This document shows, piece after piece, positions 13,905 to 24,450 of a stretch of 64,000 nucleotides of DNA; the stretch's first letter is position 1, and each line of letters starts with the position of its first letter. The stretch is from Manduca sexta. Its lineage: Eukaryota > Arthropoda > Insecta > Lepidoptera > Sphingidae. Position numbers and translations under genes: made by a program. The DNA lies in the NCBI RefSeq assembly GCF_014839805.1, contig NC_051138.1:16272020-16336019 (forward strand), in the 5' to 3' direction. The notes beneath the pieces were generated by a model, which worked only from the letters and a program-made list of their open reading frames with translations, had not been told where the DNA came from and did not search any database.

Positions 13905-13952
13905 ACCAAAATGCATTGTATATGAAGGCGTTTATATACAATGCATTTTGGT
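13905..13952. repeat. Perfect 19-bp hairpin
   Basis: Arms ACCAAAATGCATTGTATAT (13905-13923) and its exact complement (13934-13952) surround the loop GAAGGCGTTT. Kept unchanged at 47468-47515 although flanks differ. Confidence 0.9.
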
Positions 13953-14177
13953 AAGGCCAAGTCACGTCGCGAGTGTGAGCGAGTGTACTAAATGTGACAA
14001 AGGCCTTATTACACTAATTATCTTACGTGACGCTATATCTATATGAATTACTCATGTAATTTCATTGTTTTGTGTTTCGTATTCTATGGAGGGAAACGAA
14101 TAATTAATATTTCGGACTACACTCTTTCTATTTGATTAATTCATTGTGGGATAAAGACAGATTAGTGTTCCCTAAGA

Positions 14178-14255
14178 CTTGCCGAGCTTCACCGCTCAAT
14201 GTCATAAAATGCCGCTACTAATCCTGGCTTGCAGGAGCTCTAGTGGTGTGTGCGA
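14178..14255 (+). repeat. Dispersed repeat, family F
   Basis: Partner of 4620-4712. In copy 2 the counterpart is near 47740-47815 with several substitutions. Confidence 0.45.
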
Positions 14256-14771
14256 GGGCGGGAAGGTCTCTACGTTGTTTCAATTGTGTTATATAAGCAT
14301 ATGTCGATGAAAAGGTTGATAGCCTCAGGGAAGCAGTCGATGCTAAGCCATCAGTCACTTTAATTAGTGCATGTTGTTTTTCTGTATGGCTATTTTACAC
14401 GCTCAGACTTCGGACGGTTTTCATACGCACGTATTGTAATTTGTGCATGTATGTTTTAAACCAAAGTACACAGGTTCCAACTGATCGCGTTTATTGCATA
14501 TTTTAGTTGCATTTAAAGCTTCTTCACTGTGTTTTTGAAACGTGTGCGTATTCTCCACGTCAACGTTTAACCATGATATTTGAATTGTTAATACCGTAAC
14601 TATAACTTCGAAATAAAAACAAATCAGAAATCAAAACATAATCGATTCACAGTTAAAGTGATCATAAAACAAACAAACAAGCGTATATAATTGCTTAATT
14701 GTTTTTCGACTATCAATTCGCGGAACTAACTGCGAGGGATCTTTGGCACTGGCGCGTTAGACACAGTTGTT

Positions 14772-14840
14772 GGGGGTCAAAATGTCCAGTGTGGGGGTCA
14801 ACGGGTAGTGGGAAGCGCCGGCGGCCCTGACCTCTGACAC
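14772..14840. promoter_or_regulatory. Cluster of nuclear-receptor half-sites
   Basis: GGGTCA occurs at 14774-14779 and 14795-14800 within repeated TGGGGGTCAA/A. TGACCT-C-TGACAC at 14828-14840 is a DR1-like pair on the minus strand. The surrounding 100 bases are GC-rich, and the cluster is kept in copy 2 near 48333-48401. Binding is inferred from motif only. Confidence 0.35.
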
Positions 14841-15344
14841 CTTGTTTAAAACAATGATTTAGACACACGCGTAATTCCATTACCTACGCACAAACGAAAG
14901 GATGTTTGTATTGTAGAGAATAGTTTCAATTTGCTGTATATTTTACTATTGTTTAGAGGTGAAAATGTAAAGATAATAAATTAAAAAAAAATATGTGTTA
15001 AAATATTTTTTAAAACATACAATTAATTAAACTGCAAAAATATAAATTACTTTTCTCTTTTACTTAAAATTTATTTCTATTTCATAATTCCTAGATTATA
15101 ACAGCGAAATTTCAAGCACCTATCTTTGCACATGACTGTTTGCGCAAAAAGGCAACTAGTGCACACTCTTGTACATAACATCAGGCATTTACATTACCAG
15201 GCAACACATTTAACGAAATTCACATAAATTTTCGCTGCAATACTCATATTTAACACCTGTTTTCATTATACAACTTATTACAATATGCAAATAAATGAAT
15301 AAATAACATAACATTAGCGATTTTGTAATATTACACATGACATT

Positions 15345-15533
15345 GTAGCCAGTGTAACTATTGGACATAGTAAGACTTAACGCCTCATGTCTCAGGATGG
15401 CGAGCGCAGTGTAATACCATACAATACTTTGTAATCCAAGGTGTTGGTCGATGTTTCTACTGTTTATGGGCGGTCGTAATGCTTACCATCAGCTGAACGG
15501 TAAGCTCATCTCGTCATTCGAAGCAATAAAAAA
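15345..15533 (+). mobile_element. LINE-like 3' tail, family C
   Basis: Has CATGTCTCAGGATGGCGAGC, TACTGTTTATGGGCGGTCG and GCTTACCATCAGCTGAACGG, then AAGCAATAAAAAAA. Counterpart 48909-49097. Confidence 0.72.
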
Positions 15534-18017
15534 ATATATATTACTTTTTAAACTAAATAACGTAACAGATGCAATATGTGAGTCTAGGTTCAGCTTTAAA
15601 TTTAAAGGTTAACATTTTACACTAACAATAAAAAATTATGTGAGAATTATGTATTGCCTTGTGAAAATATTTTAGTCACTAAAATACACACAATGTCAGC
15701 ACAACTTCACGTAAATCGGATTCGGATGGAACAGATTTTATTTAATTAAAAGTTTCAGTTAATATTTTTTTTTTATTTAATTTTTCAACTATATGACACA
15801 ACGAACAATTCATTGGCCTTATAGTAAAAGCTCGTTTGGCCATAAATAGTAATAACATATAAACGTAAACGGCAACACCCAGAGCTTTGTAGTTCATAGC
15901 TATGCGAAGTAGTGCACAAAGCTCGTCACCCTAAAGCTTAGTTATTATTTTGGACAAGAACAATTGCGTTTACACTAGCTGCAATATTTCAATAATTCTA
16001 TACTCATGCGACTCGCAACTATTGCAGAAAAAAAAATTGAAATTAGCTTGCCTTGACTGTTTACACGGTCAAAAATGTTTGCAAAAGATAACGCCTGCAA
16101 ATTTTCTTGCTATTTTAAGACTCGCTTTATGTCAAATCTTAATACATATCGTGCTTAAAATCCGATCACAACAATGCTAGCACTCAACTACTTCTGTGGT
16201 GAATAGACAAAGCGAATAGATAGAAGAAGAAGTAAATTACCGTAAAAAATAGTCTGGGTAGGTATTAATCCAGATTTACATATGATTTAATACCCAGTAC
16301 AAGCCTAAATCCTTTTCCTTCTATGATAAATTATATATATCTGCTAAAACAAGAATCCAATTTGCATAGCGCTATTTATAATTGTAGCACAGTAAGCATG
16401 CTAGTGAGTAACATTGCACAATCCATTATAATCGATTACAATCGATTACATTTATACAACGCGATACAATCTGCATTACTTCACGTCGGCTAATAGATAG
16501 TTACGTAGGTAATGTGTTTATAGGTGTTTTATTAGTAACTAAGAAATTCGGTACGAACTGTGTACTTAATATAACAAATTTTAATACTATGTGCTTTAAC
16601 ATCATATGTAATCGGCATAAAGTTAGTTCTAAATAAATAAATTATCAACCCACACGACCATCAAAATGTGACAAGGTGAATAAAATTTTGTATGAATGTA
16701 AACTGAACAGTTCTTGCAAGTGGCTCAATCAAACATACATGTGTATTCCCCGTGTATTGTGTTCATTTACCTAAACCTATCAGATCATAAATAACTTATC
16801 CACACAAAACACAAACGTATTGTTAGGTTTCTTCTCAATGTCTCGTGGAATCTCACGCGCGATGTCATCTAAAAACTGTTATATCTCGTAATCGAGGCCC
16901 GTCGTGCGAGATTTTAACCATTAATATTCTCGTTCTCACGTACTGTTGGAATAATAACGTAGCGAGCTACATTAGATTTACATTTAGTCGTACTGTAAAA
17001 TTTAAAACCAATATTTAAGCAGACTATTAAAAAAAATATGTGTTCACTAGTTTTTTTTTTCAAAAACAAACAATAAAAAATCTAGACAATGAATTCCATT
17101 TTAAAATGGCGCCATTGCAAAAACGTTCTTAATTCAAATGATGACATTCAAAAACGTTGACGTTATCAAAAAATGAATTCTGACGATATCTTTCTTGTCA
17201 AAGATTACATACAATTATTACGTTTGAAGATATGATCTAAACTATAGTATAATGTAACAAAGAGTTACTTCAGCGCGGGTGTGTTTAAACGTTAGTAAAT
17301 ACTAAATTATAAGTTATGGAAACCGTTACAACGCGACCTGGATCTCACGGGATTATGACCTTCATAGGTTAAAATGAGGGACAATAAGGGGCCCACGTAT
17401 ATTTACATAATCATGACATTGATATTTCTTTAATATTATTTATTAATTTTGCCAAACTTATTTGTGTCTTTAACCATGATAGAGTTTGTGTTACGACCAT
17501 ATATTGTTTCGCATCTTTATGTATATAGATTTTTGACGTTATTTCGGCTGATTAGAACGTGATCCAGTATGAATGTTTGCACTATTGTGAAATTAACTCG
17601 TAATACCGTATATTTCGTGTAGTTATCAAATACATTATTGGTCTGTTCAATATTTTACTGTAGTTATTATATTTTATTAGTGTAATTGATTTATCCGTTC
17701 TAATTGAAATTAATTAGAAGAATCTATCTCTACGAGCTAGGTTATCGTACAACCATAATTCGAGATTTTAATCAAGATTTTTGATTAAACACCTATGTAC
17801 ATTTTGTATGCACATACTTTTGTAAGCTGACATAATAATTGCGATGAATAAAAATCGTTCTTATTAGAATTATCCGTGAATTAATATCTATGTCATGGGA
17901 ATAATGCCCTTGAACTTTGCCTTGATTTACTCGCGATCAATTTCGATACAAAAAATCCCTTTTATCTCATAGTAGTCTACCAACATTATGAAAAGTAAAA
18001 ATCCGAGTTTTATTTTA
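15534..18017. other. Anonymous AT-rich DNA
   Basis: Includes a direct repeat AATCGATTAC x2 near 16430-16450. No gene, intact repeat or promoter recognised. The open frames near 15950 and 16330 lack any support beyond length. Confidence 0.5.
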
Positions 18018-18318
18018 CAACTAGCTTTTGCTCGCGGCTTCGCCCGCGTGAAAAAGTTTTCCGGGATAAAAGTCCCACTATATTATTTTCCCGGGATAGT
18101 AGCCTATAACCTTCCCAGGGCTTATACTATCTCCATACCAATTTTGCTTTCTTATACCACATCTTATGTCACGTCCCGTTCCCACGGGAATAAAAGTATC
18201 CTATGTCCGTCTCCTGGTTCTAAGCTACCTCTCCACAAATTTTCAGCCAAATCGGTTCATCCGTTATTGAGTTATAAATAGTGTAACTAACACCAATTTC
18301 TTTTTTATATATAGATAC
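18018..18318 (-). mobile_element. Retroelement end fragment (GCTTCGCCCGCG family)
   Basis: Begins ACTAGCTTTTGCTCGCGGCT and continues with TTTTCCGGGATAAAAGT, CCCGGGATAGTAGCCTA and GCCAAATCGGTTCATCCG to a TATATA end. This is a very common lepidopteran dispersed repeat, probably the 3' end of an RTE-type element. The 97-residue plus-strand frame over it is not a gene. Confidence 0.75.
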
Positions 18319-18377
18319 CTAGTCAAAGTTGATGTAGATGCTGAGATAAAGAAAGAATTACATAATTTAGCTCGATA

Positions 18378-18627
18378 AAACTATATGACAGTTTCGTTTG
18401 TGTAATTGTATTACGTACGGTACCACAACCCTCTGAGTTCCTGGGTTCAAATCCTATCGGTGATGTACTCAGCATCAGCACGGAGTCTGAAATCTGTGCC
18501 AGATATGACGATAGGCCTCTTATCACATCGTGGGACGGAATACACTAGGCGAAAAGTGGGTGTCAATTGCACCTCTGCCTACTCCTCGGAGATAAACGTG
18601 ATGTGTGTGTCTATTTGTTTACGATAA
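18378..18627 (+). mobile_element. tRNA-derived SINE, family B
   Basis: B box GGTTCAAATCC at about 18442, body with GATAGGCCTCTTATCACATC and a GTTT-type tail. The head is degenerate. Confidence 0.8.
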
Positions 18628-18987
18628 GATCGCCTGGCACATAGTAACTAAGAACGGCGACCTGTTGTATTTGCTTTTATACCTATTTTTATATTGTAAT
18701 ATACCTCTATACCTCTACATAAGTATGCATACATAAAAATGTTAATTATGAATATTTCCTTCTCAAACTCCTTAGTATACGAGGTAACCGTAACACACTG
18801 CAATATGACCCCATTCCCAGCGCATAGGCGGAAGTGTCCGGGACCGACGCACGACTTCATGACTTTGGACTATTACTTCATTCCGTTTTGATTTGTATCA
18901 CGAATACGCAATCACGGCGACCCGGGACAAATGGAGCTCTGTTGACATACACGTATATTATTTGAAGCTTTTTGTGAAGTGGTTTCA

Positions 18988-19240
18988 ACTCAAGCGGCGT
19001 AGTTGTATTACCATACGAAAACAGTGCTGAGGTCTTGGATTCGATCCTCTGGTCGGGCAGTGATATTGGGTTTTTCGACTCCGTGTCAGCTAGGAGTGTG
19101 GAGTTTATACACGATGTGGTGATAGGCTCGCCCTCTGTTACAGCGGGAAATACACATCGCGGAAGATGGGTGCAACAGTTGCGCCTCTGCCTACCTCTTT
19201 GGGGATAAAAAGCGTGACTGTATGTGCATGGGCTTCAAGT
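18988..19240 (+). mobile_element. tRNA-derived SINE, family B
   Basis: The head has GGCGTAGTTGTATTAC, the B box is GATTCGATCC, and the body has GGTGATAGGCTCGCCCTC and GCGCCTCTGCCTACC. Confidence 0.85.
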
Positions 19241-19444
19241 CATTTTGGAATGAAGTAGTTCCTTTCCTCTTATTAAATAAAAATCAACAGCAAATATGCT
19301 ACTTAACCTTAAATTATTGGAAAAGGGATAATAAACACTTAATTAGTGTGTAGCTAATCACTGCCTAACATTTATTTTTGACACCTAAAAAAACATGATT
19401 TAAAAATATTTATAGTTACTCATAACATTAATTCTCTGAGAACA

Positions 19445-19930
19445 AACAAAGCCAATTAATGCAAAGGTCGCAAACTTAGTCCGAAACCAATCTACTACCA
19501 TGTTGCAACCAACGCCTTGTGGAGGCCCACGCTATCAATGAAATAACGACCATAAATCAAACCATTTGCTACAGTAGCAATTACTACGGGTACATGTATG
19601 ATAGTTATATTCCAATGGGTTTAGAAATGATAATAAAGGAAATAAGATCTGTTATATACTCTAAAATGAATAAGAAAATTGATTGGAAATTAGAAAATTG
19701 CCTATTATTTCAGATTAATTGTCAATTATGTCCGTTTTTCAACATCTATTAAACATGGGTACCATATTTCAGAAAAGAAGAAACTTAACGAGCAATAGAA
19801 CACTTTTAAATATTGTTTTTTTTTGGAGTTAAATCCTCTTTCACTAAATACTTGGATTTAATTGTAGAGTCGGGAGATAATCATTATATTTTTATGCAAC
19901 CGAACCAGGAGACCAGTAAATTGTTTTAAT
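19445..19930 (+). pseudogene. Coding-like relic, unknown
   Basis: Open pieces are seen at 19519-19752 (with YYGYMYDSYIPMGLEMIIKE) and about 19830-19930 (with FTKYLDLIVESGD), in different frames. In copy 2 (54235-54691) homopolymer differences open the second piece from 54479. There is no start context, no splice sites I trust and no family match. It may be an old pseudogene. Confidence 0.2.
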
Positions 19931-20619
19931 GGTAAGCCCTATTTACCCTACTTATATATTGCCATCTAAAACATTACCGAATACTTTAAACTTCAAACTA
20001 AAAGGCAATATACACTCGACACCGGATTTCGTATCTTAGCTTTGATGTCTTTTAAAACTAACAATAGTGCTTGTAGACTCCTTAGTGTTCAATAAAAGAA
20101 ATATAAGTACCATCACAAAATAAAATTCACAAAAAGTATAAGTATATAAGTATTAGGTTTATTTACGATAAAATTAAATTAACAAGTATGTTAAGTACAT
20201 ATTATCATTAATTAAGAAAAGATACATTTGTCTATCAAGTTAACTACAAGTTTCATAGTAACTTATAAACGGTACTGCAAAAGCTCGACAAATCCAGGTG
20301 AAGCTCATTTTGATAAATAATACTTATTATATGATTTCCAGAACGTAGCAAATTGACTTCCCTTACTCAGCGTTTTCAAAATAAATTTATTTCTATTTCA
20401 TGAAATTTCATTAAAAATAGAAAAAAGAACAAATATACAGCAAATATTCAACAAATATATTGTATTAATTAATAAACTGTATTTATGCAAATAATACAAT
20501 TGTTAATCATCATTATAATACTACTCCGCATTATCATATCACAATTTTCGATTAAATAATTATTCAAATTACGTAATTATGTGCAAAAACATAAGTAATC
20601 TTAACTCATTTCCTGTGCA

Positions 20620-20661
20620 TTTTCACTTTCCGCGGAGCTCGGCCGATGAGTTTTCACTTTC
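20620..20661. promoter_or_regulatory. Paired GAAAGTGAAAA sites
   Basis: TTTTCACTTTC at 20620-20630 and 20651-20661, 31 bases apart, i.e. GAAAGTGAAAA on the minus strand, the Blimp-1/IRF-type core. They sit about 1.1 kb downstream of the minus-strand promoter candidate and are present in both copies. Confidence 0.3.
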
Positions 20662-21653
20662 AAACGACGCGTCCGTTGTACGCTGATTGAATTCAAAACA
20701 TGCTTAGATTCTGTTACTCATGTCTGCGGCGGAACTTAATCGATCCAGTTTTGGTAAAGTTTATTTATATATATTTTTAATGTTGTTCGTTGCCTTTTTG
20801 TATTTATATTTAATATGATAAAAATAAGCTCTGTACCCTTTTTAAATACATTACGCTCACGGAGAAGTGTGAGATTTGGGATGATTAACATTTATAAATT
20901 ATAAGTGCAAAATATTATTTATATATGTATGTTATAAATATGTATCCCTAGAAGGTATCAAGCTGAGATTCTAGTGATTAATAGGTATTTGTTTTGACAA
21001 TTATGAAATACATTTTTTAAATAAAAATATTGTAAATTCAGTAAATTGCGAGAATAATTTATACCAAAAAAAATATAAATATTTCTTCTATATTTAATAT
21101 TGTCCTAAACAAAATAAAGTTACAAATATTTTAATTTAGAAAGGTAAGTTTATAATATATAAATGCATAAAATTATACGTAGGCACTGCATATTTCAATT
21201 TGAATAGAACATTCCAGAAAATTCCGGTAATATAATAACTTTATTGCAAAAGCTAAGGCGCCTAATTCAAATCAAATTGTCCGATCTACCCTACACAATG
21301 CGAAAGTAGGACATTATGTCAGTAGATCTAAAAGCTAAGCAAATCCTATATCAGGTTAACGACCCGGACAGCAATTGTCCTTTCCAAGTCTAGCAGACCT
21401 AGGCATTAAATGTGTTGCCTAACCAGATACCTGACAATTTATAGCGATAAAGTAAACTCGCGGTTTATAATATTGTGGAAAGATAATCATAGTTTTTGTG
21501 AGAACACAAAGCTTTTGTGTTTCGCAGTCGTAAACATTTTTCCTTAAAAAACAATGAAGCAAAGGTAACCAATCTCGAGTCCAAGGCACAATGCGTTAAC
21601 ATTCGGTATCACGGCGATCTAAATAAATTCACATGCAACAATGGTCACGTATG

Positions 21654-21741
21654 TAGATTTGTGGTTTAGAACCACCTTGCGTCACAAACACTGTCACTGA
21701 TCATAAACAATCGTGGTGCGTTCTAAAACCACAGATCTTCA
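21654..21741. repeat. Long imperfect hairpin (about 88 nt)
   Basis: AGATTTGTGGTTTAGAACCACC pairs with GGTGCGTTCTAAAACCACAGATCT, about 21 pairs with single-base bulges and a loop of about 38 bases. It has a pre-miRNA-like shape and lies about 20 bases beyond the splice donor of the minus-strand exon candidate. It is unchanged near 56413-56493. Confidence 0.55.
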
Positions 21742-21761
21742 TTTTTTATTTTGACACTTAC

Positions 21762-21846
21762 GTAAATATTGGCCGCCATTTTGGGGGTAAACTGTCACTT
21801 GTCACTCGCGAGGCGGGCGCATGCGCGGAGGTAACGCGCGGCGAAT
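21762..21846 (-). CDS. Candidate 5' exon: 5' UTR plus six codons and splice donor
   Basis: Read on the minus strand, a predicted start site at 21846 is followed by a 67-nt GC-rich leader, then ATG at 21779 in a strong insect context (CCCAAAATGG). Six codons encode MAANIY. A splice donor GTAAGT (21761-21756) follows. The leader holds one short upstream frame (ATG within GCGCATGCGC at about 21820, six codons, stop). The same arrangement is kept in copy 2. Downstream exons would lie at lower coordinates; I could not recognise any. ATGGCGGC is also a YY1/Pho-type motif, which often overlaps start codons, so the motif could be regulatory only. Only the 18 bases 21762-21779 would be coding. Confidence 0.45.
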
Positions 21847-21880
21847 GGCCGCAGACCGTCCGTACCCACTTTTATAACCT
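21846..21880 (-). promoter_or_regulatory. Core promoter: TATA box and initiator
   Basis: On the minus strand TATAAAAG occupies 21876-21869 and an initiator-like CCATTC has its A at 21846, 30 bases downstream of the first T of the TATA box. This is standard spacing. A G-rich run lies just upstream. The region downstream is CpG-rich and contains GCGCATGCGC (21819-21828), the palindromic NRF1-type site. The elements agree in position with the start codon and donor of the exon they precede. Confidence 0.55.
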
Positions 21881-22500
21881 CCCCCCCAAACAGTTATTAT
21901 ATTAATTACAATGTTTTCACTCCATCGCGGATCGATCTGGATCATACACTTCCCAGTTCGTTTATCCCGAATCTGGAATTTAAATTATTGAAAGTTTATA
22001 AATTGTTTCCGTCGTTGATTGTCTATGATAAGGGTTTATGTATTTAATCTATTGTTCCGTGATCTTAGTGTTTAATATAAAACTTACGTACCTCAGAATT
22101 CATTTTTATTAACATGATATTGTCGGATTAACTTTTATTTTTATGTAACCGTTTCCTTATCTTTGTATTTATATGAACTATTAGAATGTTAATATTATTA
22201 ATTATATGAAAAGCTTTACAAAAACCAGAAGACGGTTCAGCTTGAGTAAATAAAGGATAACTTAACATACAAATAATAGTTATAGATATTGTCGATACTT
22301 CATTCACAGCCTTGTTGCCAAATTTTTATACATTTGCCAGCAAGTAAGTGAAGTCGAAATTAAATGTTCTCGCAATAAACCACTATTTACATTCGGGACT
22401 GAAATTGAAAGGTTTATTCAAATTGAACAGGTTTATATTAATTGCTTCACAGAAACATGTGAAATTTAACAACTTTGCAAGATTTTATAACGGTAACATA

Positions 22501-23258
22501 TTATTTCTTATTTGCCAAGCTAAAAATGAACTCAATGCCATACCTAAAACAAGGCATTGTGAGATTGTTTCCTTTGGGAATTCCATAGAACAGGGATGAC
22601 GAACTTTTAATGGTTAACGTGCCATTATTTATAAAAAAAATATATGGCCTCTAACGTGCCATCCAGGACCGGTTTCATCTATCCGAGTGTCCCTTTTTAG
22701 CGAGTTTTTTTTATCGGGACTCGATAATTGGCTCCACTGCACGATTTTAAACGAAGTAAAGTCCAAAAAAAGATACATATAAAATGTTTGGCATGTTCTT
22801 CGCCTGCCCGAATTATTTTGTCGCGTGCCACCTGGCACGTGTGCTACTGGCTCACCATCCCTGCCATAGAACATGCATCGTATTTTTGCAAGTAAATGTA
22901 TTTTTAAGAAGGGCCACTTGCAATACATGCCTATACCCATAAAGTCCAGCACGCGTTAAATCAGCGCGATTTGGGCTAGCATCATGGAAGGTTGTTGTAC
23001 CGTTGTAATCTGAATAGGGACCAACTGCAACAATCAATGAAATTAATATCATCATGAACATATCTGACTTTTCAACAGCAGTCCAGAAGAGTTTCGAACC
23101 AGTAAACCCACCACGCTGGTACAGCCTTGGTGGAGCGTCATAGCTTGCTATATCTACACATACCATGGATAAGCTTCAATTATTGTTATTAAAGCATCTT
23201 TGAAAAACATATCATCTTTTGTTACAGTCGATTTGACGAAATATAGAGGTTCGAACGT
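22501..23258 (-). pseudogene. Decayed coding-like segment split by a hAT element, family unknown
   Basis: On the minus strand, 23258-23158 reads as protein ending near a PWYV motif at a stop. After a small frame slip, 23166 to about 22880 stays open for roughly 95 residues. It includes a hydrophobic stretch (MFMMILISLIVAVGPY) followed by a polar run with FHDASPNRADL and YGYRHVLQVALLK. The hAT element 22591-22863 interrupts it. In copy 2 the frame reaches the insertion site, and the sequence on the far side stays open for about 26 codons to a stop at 22503-22501, so the element landed inside a once-open frame. Copy 1 has an extra A that breaks frame just before the site. I do not recognise the protein. 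Host retrocopy, host exon and old viral insertion are all possible. Confidence 0.35.
22591..22863. mobile_element. Non-autonomous hAT element with 8-bp target duplication
   Basis: The 273-bp element starts CAGGGATGACGAAC and ends GGCTCACCATCCCTG, giving terminal inverted repeats of the hAT type. It is flanked by perfect 8-bp direct repeats CCATAGAA at 22583-22590 and 22864-22871. Subterminal copies of ACGTGCCA occur near both ends. No transposase is present, so movement would have needed an autonomous relative. Confidence 0.9.
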
Positions 23259-23597
23259 TTATGACTGAGTTTACCAACATTTTGAACTTCTTATAGAAAA
23301 CTTTTGGGGACGCAGATTTCCAGAATTTACTCTTAAAAATAATCAAGTAAGTTCGAATAGCTAAGAAGTTGCTGAGATCGAACTTGCGACTGTCAATTCA
23401 ACACACCTTCCTTTTTACTAAGCTATTGCTATGAAAAACAGACGTAAGAAACCTTCTTACCAACTTTTGCTTGCTCCGTCTGTTTTATCAAGCACCTGCT
23501 ACATTATACATGATTGGGTAGTATACATAGCAATGACAACTCCCTAGTAGTGGCTAATTGAGACGAACGTTCCAAACAAAATACAAACACATATAAT

Positions 23598-23690
23598 GCC
23601 TTATTCCGGAAGGGTTAGACAGAGGTTCAGCGAGTGCACCCACTATGCGCAAGTAATGTTCCATGACATAGTAGGGGGCGAGCTTCCCCC
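23598..23690 (-). mobile_element. SINE family B fragment (3' half)
   Basis: Read on the minus strand this has GCTCGCCCCCTAC, the CATAGTGGGTGCAC region and CCTCTGTCTAACC, matching the family B 3' half. The open frame over it is a shadow. The copy-2 counterpart lies near 58347-58440. Confidence 0.6.
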
Positions 23691-24339
23691 AGGATTAGCC
23701 GCATTCAATACTTGTCAGCCGGTGTATATTCAAAAATCCGTCATAGCTCTGGCGTATGTAACAAAAAATTCGCCTTACATTTCTCGACAATTTCCCGACA
23801 CTTACCTAATCTGGTAATAGTTTATCACCAGAACACCAAAAAGCGTAATTATAACGCGTTTCAGTCAATTAGTTACAAATCAAACATGTCCTATCAACGA
23901 ACGTCGTCCAACGCGCAGAAATAACACCAAACTAGCATCGCGTGTTCAAAAAAAGTTCTTTTAATTACAGCATTACGGTATATTACACATTCTACGACCA
24001 TTACAGAATTGATTTTGTAACAAGGCGTTAGCGTGCAAACTAAAACCGTTGAAAAACTCGACAAACGAGTATTTTACACATCACTAGCTCAGTTAGATAA
24101 GGTACTTTCGCTGCGTTTACGGAAAATTGATAAGTGTCCTGTATGAAAAAGTCCGTCTGGATAGGCACTAAGTGCTTAATTATTTCTGAATAACAACAGT
24201 TACATGAACTGTTATATAGCGGTTTAAATGATATGATAGTTAAGCGTGGAGATACATTTAACGTCTTAGGATGACGACTGCAATTCAACGCCATAGAGCT
24301 TAATAACTTTTAGCTAATTTCAATAACTAAATAAGCTCA

Positions 24340-24450
24340 GTCCTCCCGTGACTATGAAGGCTGCAAAGTCTACGTAACGTCGGAAAAAGAATATATTATA
24401 AAAAACGCGATAAAAACCGAAAAACAGTTTTATTTCAAGAGCTTTTTAAT
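24340..24450 (-). repeat. Dispersed repeat, family E
   Basis: CTCCCGTGACTATGAAGGCT, ACGTAACGTCGG and AAAAACGCGATAAAAACCGA match family E read backwards. Confidence 0.55.

Larger units (their letters stand above)
6390..23753 (+). repeat. Duplicated block, copy 1 (17.4 kb)
   Basis: This stretch matches 39968-58491 in the same order and orientation over its whole length. Landmarks pair one to one: SINE 6538/40113, tandem duplication 10233/43804, hairpin 13905/47468, promoter 21876/56633, hAT element 22591/57346. By eye most stretches differ by about one base or indel per 100-200 bases, many of them in homopolymers, with a few more diverged patches (13890-14170, 15110-15200, 18310-18500). Copy 1 is continuous with unique sequence on both sides, so it is probably the correctly placed allele. 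A true segmental duplication is the alternative. Confidence 0.95.

Noticed and set aside
17988..18281. Open frame of 97 residues, repeated in part at 51614-51838
   Set aside because: It is the reverse side of the GCTTCGCCCGCG retroelement end; its repetitive origin explains the length.
23596..23924. Two overlapping plus-strand frames
   Set aside because: The first overlaps a minus-strand SINE family B fragment; the second has no support in composition or signals.
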